A DNA stretch of 64,000 bases from an uncultured Prevotella sp. GTDB taxonomy: Bacteria > Bacteroidota > Bacteroidia > Bacteroidales > Bacteroidaceae. The notes below the pieces were generated by a model. It saw only the letters and a program-made list of their open reading frames with translations, made no database searches and was not told where the DNA came from. This document shows positions 44,034-57,488 of this stretch, one piece after another. The DNA lies in assembly GCA_900540885.1 (NCBI GenBank), contig UQHJ01000003.1, positions 1 through 64,000 of the forward strand. Direction: 5' to 3'. Made by a program: the position numbers and the translations under genes. The stretch's first letter is position 1, and the number at the start of each line of letters is the position of its first letter.

Positions 44034-46728
44034 AAATTCTTTCCCTCCAGCAAAGGCCAGCAAGCGATTTGCTTTCGCGAATAAAGCATGAACAGATGAG
44101 ACCAACGATGATGGAGCTGAACATGCCGATGAAACCGTATAAAAGGAAACTTGTGTCGGTGAGGTAGCGTGTGAGGAACACGGCTGCAACTCCGCATACA
44201 AAACCGATGAGGGCAGCTCGACCACCAATGCGCGGACAGAAAATACCCATTAAGAAGAGACCACCTAAACCGCTCGATAGCAATCCTAAGATTTCTTGGA
44301 AGAAGTCGAGCAGCGAAAGAATGTCCCATGTGGCCATGAGCAAGGCTATGCCCATACCCAATACACCCGAAATAATACAGGTGCGACGTGCTACAGTGAG
44401 TGTGGCCTTATCAGTTGCAGAGGGGCGAAACCGCTTGTAGAAGTCGACACTAAAGGCCGTGGCCACCGAGTTGATGTTGGAAGATATCGTGCTCATCGTT
44501 GCTGCAAAGATAGCTGCAATGAGTAGCCCTGCAATGCCTGGGGGTAATTGACTCATCATGAAGAAGGGGAAGATGGTGTCGGCCTTCGCCATGGTAAAGT
44601 CCAACTCAGCAGGGTGCGTCTTGAAGAATGTGTACAATCCTGCACCAATGGCAAAGAAGGCAATGCTAACAAACACACTCATTACGCCATTGAGCAGAAT
44701 GCTACGGCGTGCGCCCGCCTCGTCTTTCGTTGTGAGATAGCGCTGAATGACGGTTTGATCGCTCGTGTAGGATATTAAGTTGTTGGCCATTCCGCCTATG
44801 ATGATCACCCAGAAGGTGGCCGAACGGTAGTCAAAGCTCCAATTGAAAAGGCGCAGCTTGTTGTCGTCCATGGCAATCTGACAAAAACCTTCAAAGCCAC
44901 CTTCCGTACCCCAAATGAGGTAGCCCACAGCAAAGAGTGCGCCACCAACAAGAATGAAGCCTTGTACTACATCGCCCCAAACAACGGCTTCGACACCACC
45001 CATGGTGCAGTAGACAATGGTGACAAGCGCCATGAGTACAATGCAAATGTAAAGGTCGATGCCCGTAACGGCCGTGAGCGCTAATGAAGGTAAGTAGAGC
45101 ACTAAGGCCATGCGTGCTACCATGAAGATGATAAATAGAGCCGAGGCCATGAGCCGTGTGGTCGCATTAAAACGCCGTTCTAAGTATTCGTAAGCACTCG
45201 TTACGTTCAAGCGGCGGAAGAAGGGCAGATAGTATTTGATGACGGGGAAGGAGACGATGAGAATGGTGACCAACATGGGGTAGTACGTCCAATCCGTAGC
45301 ATAAGCCTTGGCGGGATAGGCCATGTAGGTAATCGCACTCAGCATCGTAGCATAAATGCTAATACCTGCTGCCCACCAAGGAATGCGGCCACCTCCCTTG
45401 AAAAAGTCGTCGGCATCGCCTCCGCGACGCATAAAGTAATAGCCTAACAATACCATACCCACCAAGTAAGCAATGAGTACGGTCCAATTCAACCAACCAA
45501 ACGTGGGGCGCATGGTCATCTTGATAGCCGTTACGGCCGAAGAACGTATGCCTGGCTTCGTCTCGCCATTTACGACAACCCATTCGTTGCCACACTTCAC
45601 GATGCCTGTGCCGGCACGTGCCAATAGGGGCGATTGACTTTCAGTCACCCAAGTATTGGTAATGGTATGATAAATAACCAATTTATCGTTAAATTGATAC
45701 CACTCCTCGGGGTGGAATAGATATGCGGCTTGTTCAGCCTTTAAGCTTTCTAAAGCCTGAATGGCTGCTTGCGTATGATACTTTTTAGCGGTGAATTCGG
45801 CCTTTTTGAGCAAAAGAGGCATATTTACCGCCCGTTCAAAGCGTTGTTTGTTCACACCACCTACAAAGACTATATGGGCGCAGCCCGAACTAATGCCGTA
45901 GGCGCCAGCCAACGTCATCGCCTCGCTGCGTCCGTGCGGCACGATATCAGCTATTTTTATCCATTGACGTGCGGCAGCGTTGTAATAATATCCGTCGGTA
46001 TGTGCCACTGCTGGTTGGTCTCCGTCAATCGGAGCAAAGCCACCTACTAAGTAAAAGCACGATGAAGTCGCGTTATTTTGTACCGCTGCAGCAGGTTGTA
46101 CACGCGCTGCACCCGGGAAGTCGGGCAATCGTTCCCATTCCTTGCCATGTGGATAACGCATACGAAAGGCTGCATTGACGGCCTTGCCATTGGAGAGTCC
46201 GCCTGCCACGTAAATGTAACCACCACCATAAGCTCCCGCCATGTTGTCGAGGGCAAGGGGGAGTGAGGGCAGTTCGTCGACCAATAGATGAGATTGTCGG
46301 TCGGTATGTAAAAGATAAACCCGTGCCGAACTCGTTTGGCCATCGCCTGTTCCACCCACACACACCATACCATGAGGCACACTCACGCTCACACCATAGG
46401 CTAAGGGCTGAGAAAGTTGAGCTATTTTGTGCCACTGTTGCGTGTCGTCGTCAATGTTGGTGAGTTCGTAGATGTCGGCATAGAATTGCTTTTTGCCGCC
46501 TTGAGCTGCAGGTGTGGTAGGGAAGTTACAACCACCAGCCACCAACACGCTCTTGCCTATCGTGCCTACAAAAGGGGCAGAAACACCCTGCTCCCCATTT
46601 ATGCGTAGGGGAGCAATCGAACGATAATTTACCGTATTAAAAGCATTGTCGTTAGGCGGTGAAGCCTTTTGTGCGACCAAGGGTAGCACTATGAAAAAAG
46701 AAAGGAGGTATAGAAGGAGGTTTTTCAT
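44032..46728 (-). CDS. Fusion of a kelch-type mutarotase-like domain and a sodium:solute symporter
   Basis: An 898-residue two-part protein. A signal peptide (1-20) precedes a kelch propeller at about 30-390 (GKSVLVAGGCNFP, GMVCVGGTGDG, GGYIYVAGGLSNG, CFYLVGGFAPIDGD), of the cyclically permuted mutarotase family related to NanM. The rest (about 405-890) is a sodium:solute symporter with some 13 membrane segments (WWAAGISIYATMLSAITYMAYPAKAY, GGMANNLISYTSDQTVIQRYL). The periplasmic propeller would convert the alpha anomer of sialic acid to beta before uptake across the inner membrane. It follows the neuraminate lyase gene, which supports sialic acid as substrate. The fusion is known in Bacteroidales families. 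Confidence 0.9.
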   Translation of the reverse strand: MKNLLLYLLSFFIVLPLVAQKASPPNDNAFNTVNYRSIAPLRINGEQGVSAPFVGTIGKSVLVAGGCNFPTTPAAQGGKKQFYADIYELTNIDDDTQQWHKIAQLSQPLAYGVSVSVPHGMVCVGGTGDGQTSSARVYLLHTDRQSHLLVDELPSLPLALDNMAGAYGGGYIYVAGGLSNGKAVNAAFRMRYPHGKEWERLPDFPGAARVQPAAAVQNNATSSCFYLVGGFAPIDGDQPAVAHTDGYYYNAAARQWIKIADIVPHGRSEAMTLAGAYGISSGCAHIVFVGGVNKQRFERAVNMPLLLKKAEFTAKKYHTQAAIQALESLKAEQAAYLFHPEEWYQFNDKLVIYHTITNTWVTESQSPLLARAGTGIVKCGNEWVVVNGETKPGIRSSAVTAIKMTMRPTFGWLNWTVLIAYLVGMVLLGYYFMRRGGDADDFFKGGGRIPWWAAGISIYATMLSAITYMAYPAKAYATDWTYYPMLVTILIVSFPVIKYYLPFFRRLNVTSAYEYLERRFNATTRLMASALFIIFMVARMALVLYLPSLALTAVTGIDLYICIVLMALVTIVYCTMGGVEAVVWGDVVQGFILVGGALFAVGYLIWGTEGGFEGFCQIAMDDNKLRLFNWSFDYRSATFWVIIIGGMANNLISYTSDQTVIQRYLTTKDEAGARRSILLNGVMSVFVSIAFFAIGAGLYTFFKTHPAELDFTMAKADTIFPFFMMSQLPPGIAGLLIAAIFAATMSTISSNINSVATAFSVDFYKRFRPSATDKATLTVARRTCIISGVLGMGIALLMATWDILSLLDFFQEILGLLSSGLGGLFLMGIFCPRIGGRAALIGFVCGVAAVFLTRYLTDTSFLLYGFIGMFSSIIVGLICSCFIRESKSLAGLCWRERI

Positions 46729-46751
46729 GGTTATTGTTTGAGGCTGTTAAT

Positions 46752-46846
46752 GAGTTGATAAGTTGACAAGTTAACGAGTTGACATGTTAACAGGTAAGTT
46801 TCTATAAAGATAAAAAGCTTACTCGTCAACTTGTTAACTCGTCAAC
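46752..46846. repeat. Intergenic inverted repeat, family A (copy A4)
   Basis: The left arm gttgacaagttaacgagttg and right arm cgtcaacttgttaactcgtc enclose about 30 nt. It lies inside the probable nan transcript, between the lyase and symporter genes. Confidence 0.85.
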
Positions 46847-46852
46847 TAAAAA

Positions 46853-47767
46853 CTACTTATTACAATGAGTGAAGAAGTCAATGGCTTCGAGTTCTTTGCG
46901 CAGTTGTACTTCTTCTTCGTCGGTAACGTTTTGGAAAGGTGTGCGGTTAGGGCCTAAGTCAAGTCCGATAAGTTTCATGATGCGCTTACCACCTACGATG
47001 TTGCCACGGAAGTGACAAATCACATCAATTACGTCTTGCGCATAGTTCTGCAGTTCGCGTGCCTTTTCGAGATCGCCAGCTTGCCATGCCTCCAAAATGC
47101 CCGTCAATACGCGGCCGTTGTAGTTGGTTGTACCACCAATGCCACCTTGAGCACCGCCCATAGCCAAGCAGGGAAGAATCGTTTCGTCTTGTCCGTGCAA
47201 CATATCAAACTTTCCGTCTTTATAGCGGCGGCAACGATTGTATTCGTAAAGGCTCTCAAACGTGTACTTTATGCCGGCAAAGTTGGAAATGCGGCCGTCA
47301 ACGGCCTTTAAGAAGTCAAGCATTGAGAGGTAAGCGCCATTAAAAGCAGGGATGTGGTAGAAGTAGAAAGGTAAGTTAGGCGCACCGCAAGCGATCTCTT
47401 CGCAGTACTTTACCAACTCTTCGATGCGATTGACCTTTGGGAAAGGAGGAGCCATCGCACCAATGCCCCACGCCCCGATCTTCTGTGCGTGCTCGGCCAA
47501 TCGACGACTGCTCTTTACGCAAGTGCTACCTACGTGTACGATCACTTTAAAGTCCTTGGACACAGCCTTCACCCAAGCCTCAGCCAACAACATGCGCTCT
47601 TCCTCGGTAAGCATATAGCCCTCGCCCGAAGAACCATTAATAAATACGCCTTTCAGCCCATTGCGAGCCAAGAGGTCAGCATAAGCCTGAATAGGTTCGT
47701 AATTGACTTCTCCATTTGCATAAAAAGGCGTAAAAGGAGCGTCGATTAATCCGTGAATCTTTTCCAT
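46853..47767 (-). CDS. nanA: N-acetylneuraminate lyase (DHDPS/NAL family)
   Basis: A 304-residue class I aldolase that splits N-acetylneuraminate into ManNAc and pyruvate. The Schiff-base Lys167 is in FAGIKYTF; the catalytic Tyr is in YFYHIPAF (about residue 140); the pyruvate-binding GSSGEGYML is at about 45-53. Residues and length fit NAL better than DapA. It is the first gene of the minus-strand sugar operon, with a promoter just upstream, followed by the mutarotase-symporter, epimerase and GH20 genes. No sialidase or kinase is in the window. Confidence 0.92.
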   Translation of the reverse strand: MEKIHGLIDAPFTPFYANGEVNYEPIQAYADLLARNGLKGVFINGSSGEGYMLTEEERMLLAEAWVKAVSKDFKVIVHVGSTCVKSSRRLAEHAQKIGAWGIGAMAPPFPKVNRIEELVKYCEEIACGAPNLPFYFYHIPAFNGAYLSMLDFLKAVDGRISNFAGIKYTFESLYEYNRCRRYKDGKFDMLHGQDETILPCLAMGGAQGGIGGTTNYNGRVLTGILEAWQAGDLEKARELQNYAQDVIDVICHFRGNIVGGKRIMKLIGLDLGPNRTPFQNVTDEEEVQLRKELEAIDFFTHCNK

Positions 47768-47804
47768 GATATTATAGGTTGTGATGTATTGAATACTTAC
47801 TTGA

Positions 47805-52007
<4,203 letters not shown>

Positions 52008-52021
52008 AATTTATAAATCAT

Positions 52022-52067
52022 AAAAAGTTCCCCTATGACTTGAAGACAAGTTGTAGGGGAACTTTTT
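52022..52067 (+). terminator. Intrinsic terminator of the GH2 gene
   Basis: The stem aaaaagttcccctat / tgtaggggaactttttat directly follows the stop codon and ends in a T-run. Confidence 0.88.
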
Positions 52068-52124
52068 ATGATTGTTTCTTTAATATCAGTTTATTGACAA
52101 TATATGAAGGAAAAGAGATATATT

Positions 52125-52273
52125 TGTCTACCTAATTGGGGGGCGGGTTTGTAACCCGCGGCAGCAGCATGCTTTGAACATCTACTTATGGTCGCTTAGC
52201 GCGAGAACATAAGCAAATATTTACAACCTGCTGTTGCCGCGGGTTACAAACCCGCCCCCCCAATTAGGCAGAC
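52125..52273. repeat. Palindromic repeat (I) sharing its ends with family H
   Basis: Arms of about 43 bp (52125-52167 and 52230-52273) contain ggcgggtttgtaacccgcgg. The outermost part (ctaattgggggg and ccccccaattaggcaga) is the same as in H2 at 24393-24610, but the inside differs. The centre has a small hairpin (cttatg ... cataag). The rest of the 390-bp gap before hisS is AT-rich. Confidence 0.82.
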
Positions 52274-52359
52274 ATTATATTTCTTCCTTAGTTATCATAT
52301 AATTTGCCGTTAATTATTTCATTAATTATTTTTCGTTAATTATTCATTAATTTTTTTCG

Positions 52360-52367
52360 TACCTTTG
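52360..52367 (+). promoter_or_regulatory. -7 box of hisS
   Basis: TACCTTTG is a perfect TAnnTTTG, 31 nt before the chosen hisS start. Because it overlaps the ATG at 52365, it also argues against that earlier start. Confidence 0.7.
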
Positions 52368-52397
52368 TCGCCAAAACGAAATAATAAAAGCGAAACA

Positions 52398-53759
52398 ATG
52401 GCTCAGAAACCTAGTATACCTAAAGGCACACGCGATTTCGGTGCAGTCGAAATGGCGCGTCGCAATTACATCTTCAACACCATTCGTGAGGTGTATGCCC
52501 TCTATGGCTTCCGTCAGATCGAAACGCCAGCAATGGAAAACCTCTCTACCCTTATGGGTAAGTATGGCGAAGAGGGTGACAAGCTACTATTTAAAGTACT
52601 CAATTCAGGCAACTTCCGTGGTGAAGTATCAGCCGAAGAGTATAGCGAGAAGAATGCGGCACAATTGGCAGCTCGCTTCTGCGAGAAAGGATTGCGTTAC
52701 GACCTCACCGTACCTTTTGCACGTTATGTGGTACAACATCGTGATGAGTTGCAGATGCCCTTCAAGCGTTATCAGATACAACCCGTGTGGCGTGCTGACC
52801 GTCCTCAGAAAGGTCGCTATCGTGAGTTCTATCAGTGCGATGCCGATGTAGTAGGTTCCGACTCCTTGCTCAATGAGGTGGAATTAATGCAGATTGTAGA
52901 CGAAGTGTTCACTCGCTTTGACATTCGCGTTTGCATTAAGATTAATAACCGCAAGATACTGAGCGGTATCGCTGAGATTATTGGTGCTGCTGATAAGATT
53001 GTAGACATCACAGTAGCCATTGACAAACTCGATAAGATAGGTCTTGACAAGGTAAACGAAGAACTGCGTGCCGTAGGTCTGAGTGATGAGGCAGTAGAAA
53101 AGTTGCAGCCCATTATATCCCTTTCTGGCACCAATGAGCAGAAGCTCGACACGATGCGTCAGGTCTTAGCACAGAGTGAGACGGGTTTGAAGGGCGTAGA
53201 AGAAGTAGCTTTCGTACTCGATACGCTCAAGGCAAGCCACTTGCGTAATGAGTTAGAACTTGACCTTACCTTGGCACGTGGCTTGAACTATTATACAGGT
53301 TGCATCTTTGAAGTAAAGGCACTTGACGTGCAGATAGGTTCTATCACAGGAGGTGGCCGTTATGACAACTTGACTGGCATCTTTGGTCTGCCAGGATTGA
53401 GTGGCGTAGGTATCTCGTTTGGTGCAGACCGCATCTATGACGTACTGACACAACTCGACCTCTATCCAGCCGAGACCAATTCTGGTGCGCGCATTCTCTT
53501 CATCAACTTTGGCGCAAAAGAGGCCGCACACTGCTTGCAGTTAGCTGCTGCCATTCGCAAAGCAGGCATCTCAGCCGAAGTCTATCCCGACTCTGTGAAG
53601 ATGAAGAAGCAAATGAGCTATGCCAATGCTCACCATGTTCCTTTTGTAGCCCTTGTTGGCGAAACAGAAATGGCTGAAGGCAAGGTTGCTCTCAAAAATA
53701 TGGAAACGGGCGAACAACAAAGCCTCACGATTGATGAGGTGATTGAGACGATAAAATAA
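52398..53759 (+). CDS. hisS: Histidyl-tRNA synthetase
   Basis: A 453-residue class II aminoacyl-tRNA synthetase that charges tRNA-His. The start at 52398 ([14 protein letters not shown]) is supported by the promoter position. Motif 2 is [22 protein letters not shown] (about 131-152); the histidine motifs are [10 protein letters not shown] (about 295) and [14 protein letters not shown] (about 313-326); a C-terminal anticodon-binding domain follows (about 365-450). No key residue is missing. It is followed by the GltD-like gene across repeat A5. Confidence 0.97.
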   Translation: MAQKPSIPKGTRDFGAVEMARRNYIFNTIREVYALYGFRQIETPAMENLSTLMGKYGEEGDKLLFKVLNSGNFRGEVSAEEYSEKNAAQLAARFCEKGLRYDLTVPFARYVVQHRDELQMPFKRYQIQPVWRADRPQKGRYREFYQCDADVVGSDSLLNEVELMQIVDEVFTRFDIRVCIKINNRKILSGIAEIIGAADKIVDITVAIDKLDKIGLDKVNEELRAVGLSDEAVEKLQPIISLSGTNEQKLDTMRQVLAQSETGLKGVEEVAFVLDTLKASHLRNELELDLTLARGLNYYTGCIFEVKALDVQIGSITGGGRYDNLTGIFGLPGLSGVGISFGADRIYDVLTQLDLYPAETNSGARILFINFGAKEAAHCLQLAAAIRKAGISAEVYPDSVKMKKQMSYANAHHVPFVALVGETEMAEGKVALKNMETGEQQSLTIDEVIETIK

Positions 53760-53766
53760 TTTTTTA

Positions 53767-53905
53767 GTTGGCGAGTTGACGAGTTAACAAGTTGACAAGT
53801 TAACAAGTTGACGGGTAAGTTTGTTTTGTAGTTGATGCGTAATAGTAGCTGTCAACAAGCGAACAAACTTACCCGTCAACTTGTTAACTCGTCCACTTGT
53901 CAACC
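53767..53905. repeat. Intergenic inverted repeat, family A (copy A5)
   Basis: The left arm of gttgacgagttaacaagttg words and the right arm of caacttgttaactcgtccac words enclose about 45 nt. It fills most of the gap between hisS and the GltD-like gene. Confidence 0.85.
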
Positions 53906-53962
53906 AAAAAACGTGTCACCTCAAAAAGATGTCAACCAAAAGAACTTGCAATTTTAAGAAGA

Positions 53963-55321
53963 ATGGAAAGCAACAACATACAACCTATGCAGCAAAGTGC
54001 GCATAGCACCTATTTTGAAGAAGTAAATCGCATGTATACCACGCGTGAGGCCATAGAAGAGGCCAAGCGTTGCTTACATTGTAAAGTGCCCCAATGTCGC
54101 AAAGGGTGTCCGATTGAAAATAACATACCCGACTTTATACACGAACTCTCTAAGGGTAACATGGGTGAGGCCATGACCATCTTACACGAGAAGACCAACC
54201 TACCCGCTATATGTGGCCGTGTGTGTCCACACGAGAAACAATGCGAAGGCCACTGTGTGTTAGGCCGCAAGGGCAATCCCGTGCGTGTAGGTAAACTTGA
54301 GAGCTTTATCGCTCAGTTTGATGCCGAAATGAACCTAACGCATGAGCGCATACCCGAAAAGACCCGTGGTAAGGTAGCCGTTATCGGTTCAGGTCCGGCA
54401 GGTCTTACCGTCGCAGGCGACTTGGCGCGTCAAGGCTTCAACGTAACCATCTTTGAGGGACAACCCGAGTTGGGGGGCGTATTGATGTATGGCATACCCG
54501 AATATCGATTACCCAAAGCTGTCGTACGCAATGAGGTGAAGCGCATAGAAGCCTTAGGCGTACACTTCGTGACCAATTGTTTGGTAGGTTCACCCGAAAG
54601 CAAAGTCACCGTTGATAGCCTCTTTGCCCAAGGCTTTGATGCCATATTTATGGGCACAGGTACGGCCTTGCCTCAGAACCTCAATATTCTAGGTGCCAAC
54701 CTACGCCGCGTAACTCAATCAACCGACTTCCTACACAATGTCAATGCCTACGTAGAAGGAGCAATGCCCTACGAAATGGTGCCCCTTCGCAAAGGCGATC
54801 GCGTAGCTGTGATTGGTGGTGGCAATGTGGCCATGGACGCAGCTCGTACTGCTCGTCGATTGGGAGCAGACGTGACCGTTATCTATCGTCGTACGCAAGA
54901 AGAGATGCCCGCTATCAAGAGCGAGTACGATGATGCAGTAAAAGAAGGCGTAAAGTTTATGTGGAAGACCAACTCTATTGAGTTCTTGGGCAATGACAAA
55001 GGCCGTGTGCGTGCCATTCGCCTTTCTACCCCAGAGGGAGAACACACCGTAGAGTTCGATCGCGTGTTCTTAGCCATTGGTTCGCGTCCTGCCAACCGTA
55101 TCGTCAGTACCACAACGGGTATAGAGGTAGACGAGAAGGGCTACGTAATCGTAGGTCAACGTCCTATGGGCATGACAACACGTCGTGGCGTCTTTGCGGG
55201 TGGCGACGTTGTACACCGTCCGCAAACGGTCGTTCTCGCCATGAAGGCTGCCAAAGAAGTAGCCCTTGGTATCGCTCAATACGTAGATGCCATTAAGCTA
55301 TTAGAGGACTGCGGAGAGTAA
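53963..55321 (+). CDS. GltD-like NADPH-dependent oxidoreductase (glutamate synthase small subunit type)
   Basis: A 452-residue flavoprotein that passes electrons from NADPH through FAD and iron-sulphur clusters. The N-terminal Cys motifs CLHCKVPQCRKGCP and CGRVCPHEKQCEGHC bind two 4Fe-4S clusters. The FAD site is VIGSGPAGL (Gly at about 142) and the NADPH site IGGGNVAMD (about 285). The start at 53963 (MESNNIQP) is chosen because the earlier ATG at 53931 region and the 53897 start lie in repeat A5. No large subunit (gltB) or NfnA-like partner is in the window, so the exact electron partner is uncertain. Confidence 0.88.
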   Translation: MESNNIQPMQQSAHSTYFEEVNRMYTTREAIEEAKRCLHCKVPQCRKGCPIENNIPDFIHELSKGNMGEAMTILHEKTNLPAICGRVCPHEKQCEGHCVLGRKGNPVRVGKLESFIAQFDAEMNLTHERIPEKTRGKVAVIGSGPAGLTVAGDLARQGFNVTIFEGQPELGGVLMYGIPEYRLPKAVVRNEVKRIEALGVHFVTNCLVGSPESKVTVDSLFAQGFDAIFMGTGTALPQNLNILGANLRRVTQSTDFLHNVNAYVEGAMPYEMVPLRKGDRVAVIGGGNVAMDAARTARRLGADVTVIYRRTQEEMPAIKSEYDDAVKEGVKFMWKTNSIEFLGNDKGRVRAIRLSTPEGEHTVEFDRVFLAIGSRPANRIVSTTTGIEVDEKGYVIVGQRPMGMTTRRGVFAGGDVVHRPQTVVLAMKAAKEVALGIAQYVDAIKLLEDCGE

Positions 55322-55350
55322 TGCAAACTGCAATTTGGCGAACAGAACAA

Positions 55351-55546
55351 GAATAAAACATTAACGAAACAATTAATGAAATAATTAATGTTCAATTAAT
55401 GATAATTAATGTTCAAAACAAATCACGAAGCGCATAACATAAATAGTTAACGTTTAAGTTTAGGCGCGCTTCGCGCGTTGTTTTGAATATTAATTATCAT
55501 TAATTGAACATTAATTATTTCGTTAATTTTTTTGTTAATGTTCATT
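55351..55546. repeat. Long inverted repeat, family E (copy E2)
   Basis: The arms (ttaatgataattaatgttca and complement) surround a core gcgcgcttcgcgcgttgttt like that of E1, in the reverse orientation. As with E1, it separates two convergent genes. Confidence 0.85.
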
Positions 55547-55581
55547 CATGTTAAGTTTTCAAATTTCAATTTGAAAGTATC

Positions 55582-57183
55582 TCACCCCTTACAGAGACGA
55601 TTGAAATCCTCGTCAAACGTGTCGCGCTGCTTGGCGCGGTTCTTTATCGCTGTCTTGTAGTTATAGATAGTTTGGGTAGAGTAGAAGAGTAGGGTAGCAA
55701 TCTCTTGACTATTCGTCACGCCGAGGCGCATCAAGGCATAGATGCGTAAGTCAGTGGTCAGCGCATGCTCTGAAGGAGGCGTAATCTGCGCATCATCGCG
55801 CAGTAAGGCATTGAGTTGACACACGAAGTCGGGGTAGAGCAACGTAAAGGCGCGGTCGAAGCGATTGTAAAAGGAGTTCGCTTCTTCCTCTTGAATGCGT
55901 AAACGGCTGATTTTTGACAACAAATCGTCCGTCTTGCCCGCCTTAATGCTGCGCATGACCAGTTTGCGCAAGTTGTCCAACTTACTAATATAGATAGCAC
56001 TGAGGTCGAGAAAGAGGCGTAGATAGGTTTCTCGTCGTTGGTTTGTTTCATTAAGCTGTTGGTTGAGTTCAGCCAACAGCTTATTTTGTGCATGCAGTTG
56101 TAGACGGCGGTGGTTTAACTTCTTGTTTTGTTTGAGTGCAAGCACAATCATGCCTCCAAGTAGTAAAGCCAAAATGCTCACCCCACCTAAGCCCCAATAA
56201 AGTAACGTGGTGCGGCGATTTATCTGCGATTGATAGGCCGTTACGATTTTAGGCAATATATGAGAAATCTCAAGCATGCGCAAGCGATTGTTGTAGAACT
56301 GCGCGTCCTCCATCGAGCAGTAGATGTACTTCACAGCGCGGCTGGAGTATCGTTCGCCCTTTTCATACAAGTAGAGTGAAAGTTCTTGCAAGGCTAAGTT
56401 CTCTTTAAGTGGACATACCTGGTCAGAAATGCCCGCTTCCACCATGTAATGTTCGTATAAGTCCCAACGGTGAAGCATCTTATAGCCGCGCGCCAAGGCA
56501 TAGGCCGTTGAGGCGTAAAGGCGATTGTTTACCCCTACTTGATGCAGCACGCGGTGGTAGTAGCGCATAGCCAATTCGAGCTGATTTCCGTAGAAAGCCG
56601 CTTCGCCATGAAGGTAGTGATACATAGCACTGCCGCGTGGCGTATGTGCTATGGCTTGCAAGAGATACCGCAAGCGCAATGCGTTCATCTGTGGGGCAAA
56701 CTCACGGTCGTTGCAATAAGCTGACCAAAAGTTGTAGAGCCACGACATGGAGTAGTAATAGTTAAACTTCACCTGATCGGGCAGTGAATCGGGACGTATG
56801 CTCTTGAGTATGGCTTCTGCTTGACTGTAATAGCCACTTGTGGCTAAGAGCAGTCCGCGATGAATGCGGAATTTGTCGATGAAAATGCTATTTTTTGTTT
56901 TATAAGCCAAGTCTAATCCCCGTTTTACATACACCATAGCCGAATCAAATCGAAAGGTATAGTATTCTTCAAAGATGCAATTGTAAACGTTCAGTCGCTC
57001 CTCAGCCGTGATGGGTTGTTGCAATTGCTGCTTGATGCTGTCAATGCGGTGTTGCTTAGCGCTGACGAAGGTAGCGCGCTGCTCAACGTAGTGGTCGAGT
57101 CGCGTTAAGTCGTCGAGCGTAGAGGCCTGCAGTGATAGTCCGCAGAGCCATACGAGTAGTAAAACAATGCGATGTAAGGTCAT
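55582..57183 (-). CDS. Membrane TPR regulator with C-terminal helix-turn-helix (DUF6377 type)
   Basis: A 533-residue regulator when started at 57183 (MTLHRIVLLL), which gives a normal signal (cut after LQA); an ATG at 57204 would add seven residues. Helical TPR-like repeats at about 30-310 are followed by one membrane segment (about 320-345, WGLGGVSILALLLGGMIVLAL), a coiled coil (about 350-385), the region LFLDLSAIYISKLDNLRKLVMRSIKAG typical of DUF6377, and a C-terminal HTH (about 480-525; LRIYALMRLGVTNSQEIATLLFYSTQTIYNYK). It is divergent from the receptor/alpha-galactosidase genes and may control them; the architecture is like that of the regulator at 15243. Confidence 0.85.
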   Translation of the reverse strand: MTLHRIVLLLVWLCGLSLQASTLDDLTRLDHYVEQRATFVSAKQHRIDSIKQQLQQPITAEERLNVYNCIFEEYYTFRFDSAMVYVKRGLDLAYKTKNSIFIDKFRIHRGLLLATSGYYSQAEAILKSIRPDSLPDQVKFNYYYSMSWLYNFWSAYCNDREFAPQMNALRLRYLLQAIAHTPRGSAMYHYLHGEAAFYGNQLELAMRYYHRVLHQVGVNNRLYASTAYALARGYKMLHRWDLYEHYMVEAGISDQVCPLKENLALQELSLYLYEKGERYSSRAVKYIYCSMEDAQFYNNRLRMLEISHILPKIVTAYQSQINRRTTLLYWGLGGVSILALLLGGMIVLALKQNKKLNHRRLQLHAQNKLLAELNQQLNETNQRRETYLRLFLDLSAIYISKLDNLRKLVMRSIKAGKTDDLLSKISRLRIQEEEANSFYNRFDRAFTLLYPDFVCQLNALLRDDAQITPPSEHALTTDLRIYALMRLGVTNSQEIATLLFYSTQTIYNYKTAIKNRAKQRDTFDEDFNRLCKG

Positions 57184-57245
57184 GGTGGTCACTACTTGGA
57201 ACAAAAAGTTAATACTTATTAATGCTCATTTTCTATTTGATTTTG

Positions 57246-57253
57246 CAAATGTA
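57246..57253 (-). promoter_or_regulatory. -7 box of the DUF6377-type regulator gene
   Basis: On the minus strand TACATTTG fits TAnnTTTG and lies about 63 nt before the start at 57183. Confidence 0.55.
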
Positions 57254-57401
57254 GTGATTTACTTTTAATTCAGATATATCTACTTTAAGATTTTTTTTCG
57301 TTCGATTTAAAGCATTGATATTCAATGAGATAATAGTGTTGTCCTGCATAAAATAATCTACTTACCATTTACTTACTATGGCGTCTTGATGTGTCGAGCC
57401 G

Positions 57402-57409
57402 TAATTTTG
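57402..57409 (+). promoter_or_regulatory. Candidate -7 box of the receptor/alpha-galactosidase genes
   Basis: TAATTTTG fits TAnnTTTG and lies 80 nt before the start at 57489. The -33 position lacks a clear TTTG, as expected if an activator is needed. Confidence 0.5.
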
Positions 57410-57488
57410 TCGTCGAAAACGCAAATACGGCGTTTTGCAATAAATGGTTTGCAAATGGCCGTTTCGACTGAAAACTCAACCAAACAAA

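Noticed and set aside
46853..47767. Dihydrodipicolinate synthase (dapA)
   Set aside because: The same fold, but the neighbours (mutarotase-symporter, AGE epimerase, hexosaminidase) and the active-site surroundings favour neuraminate lyase.
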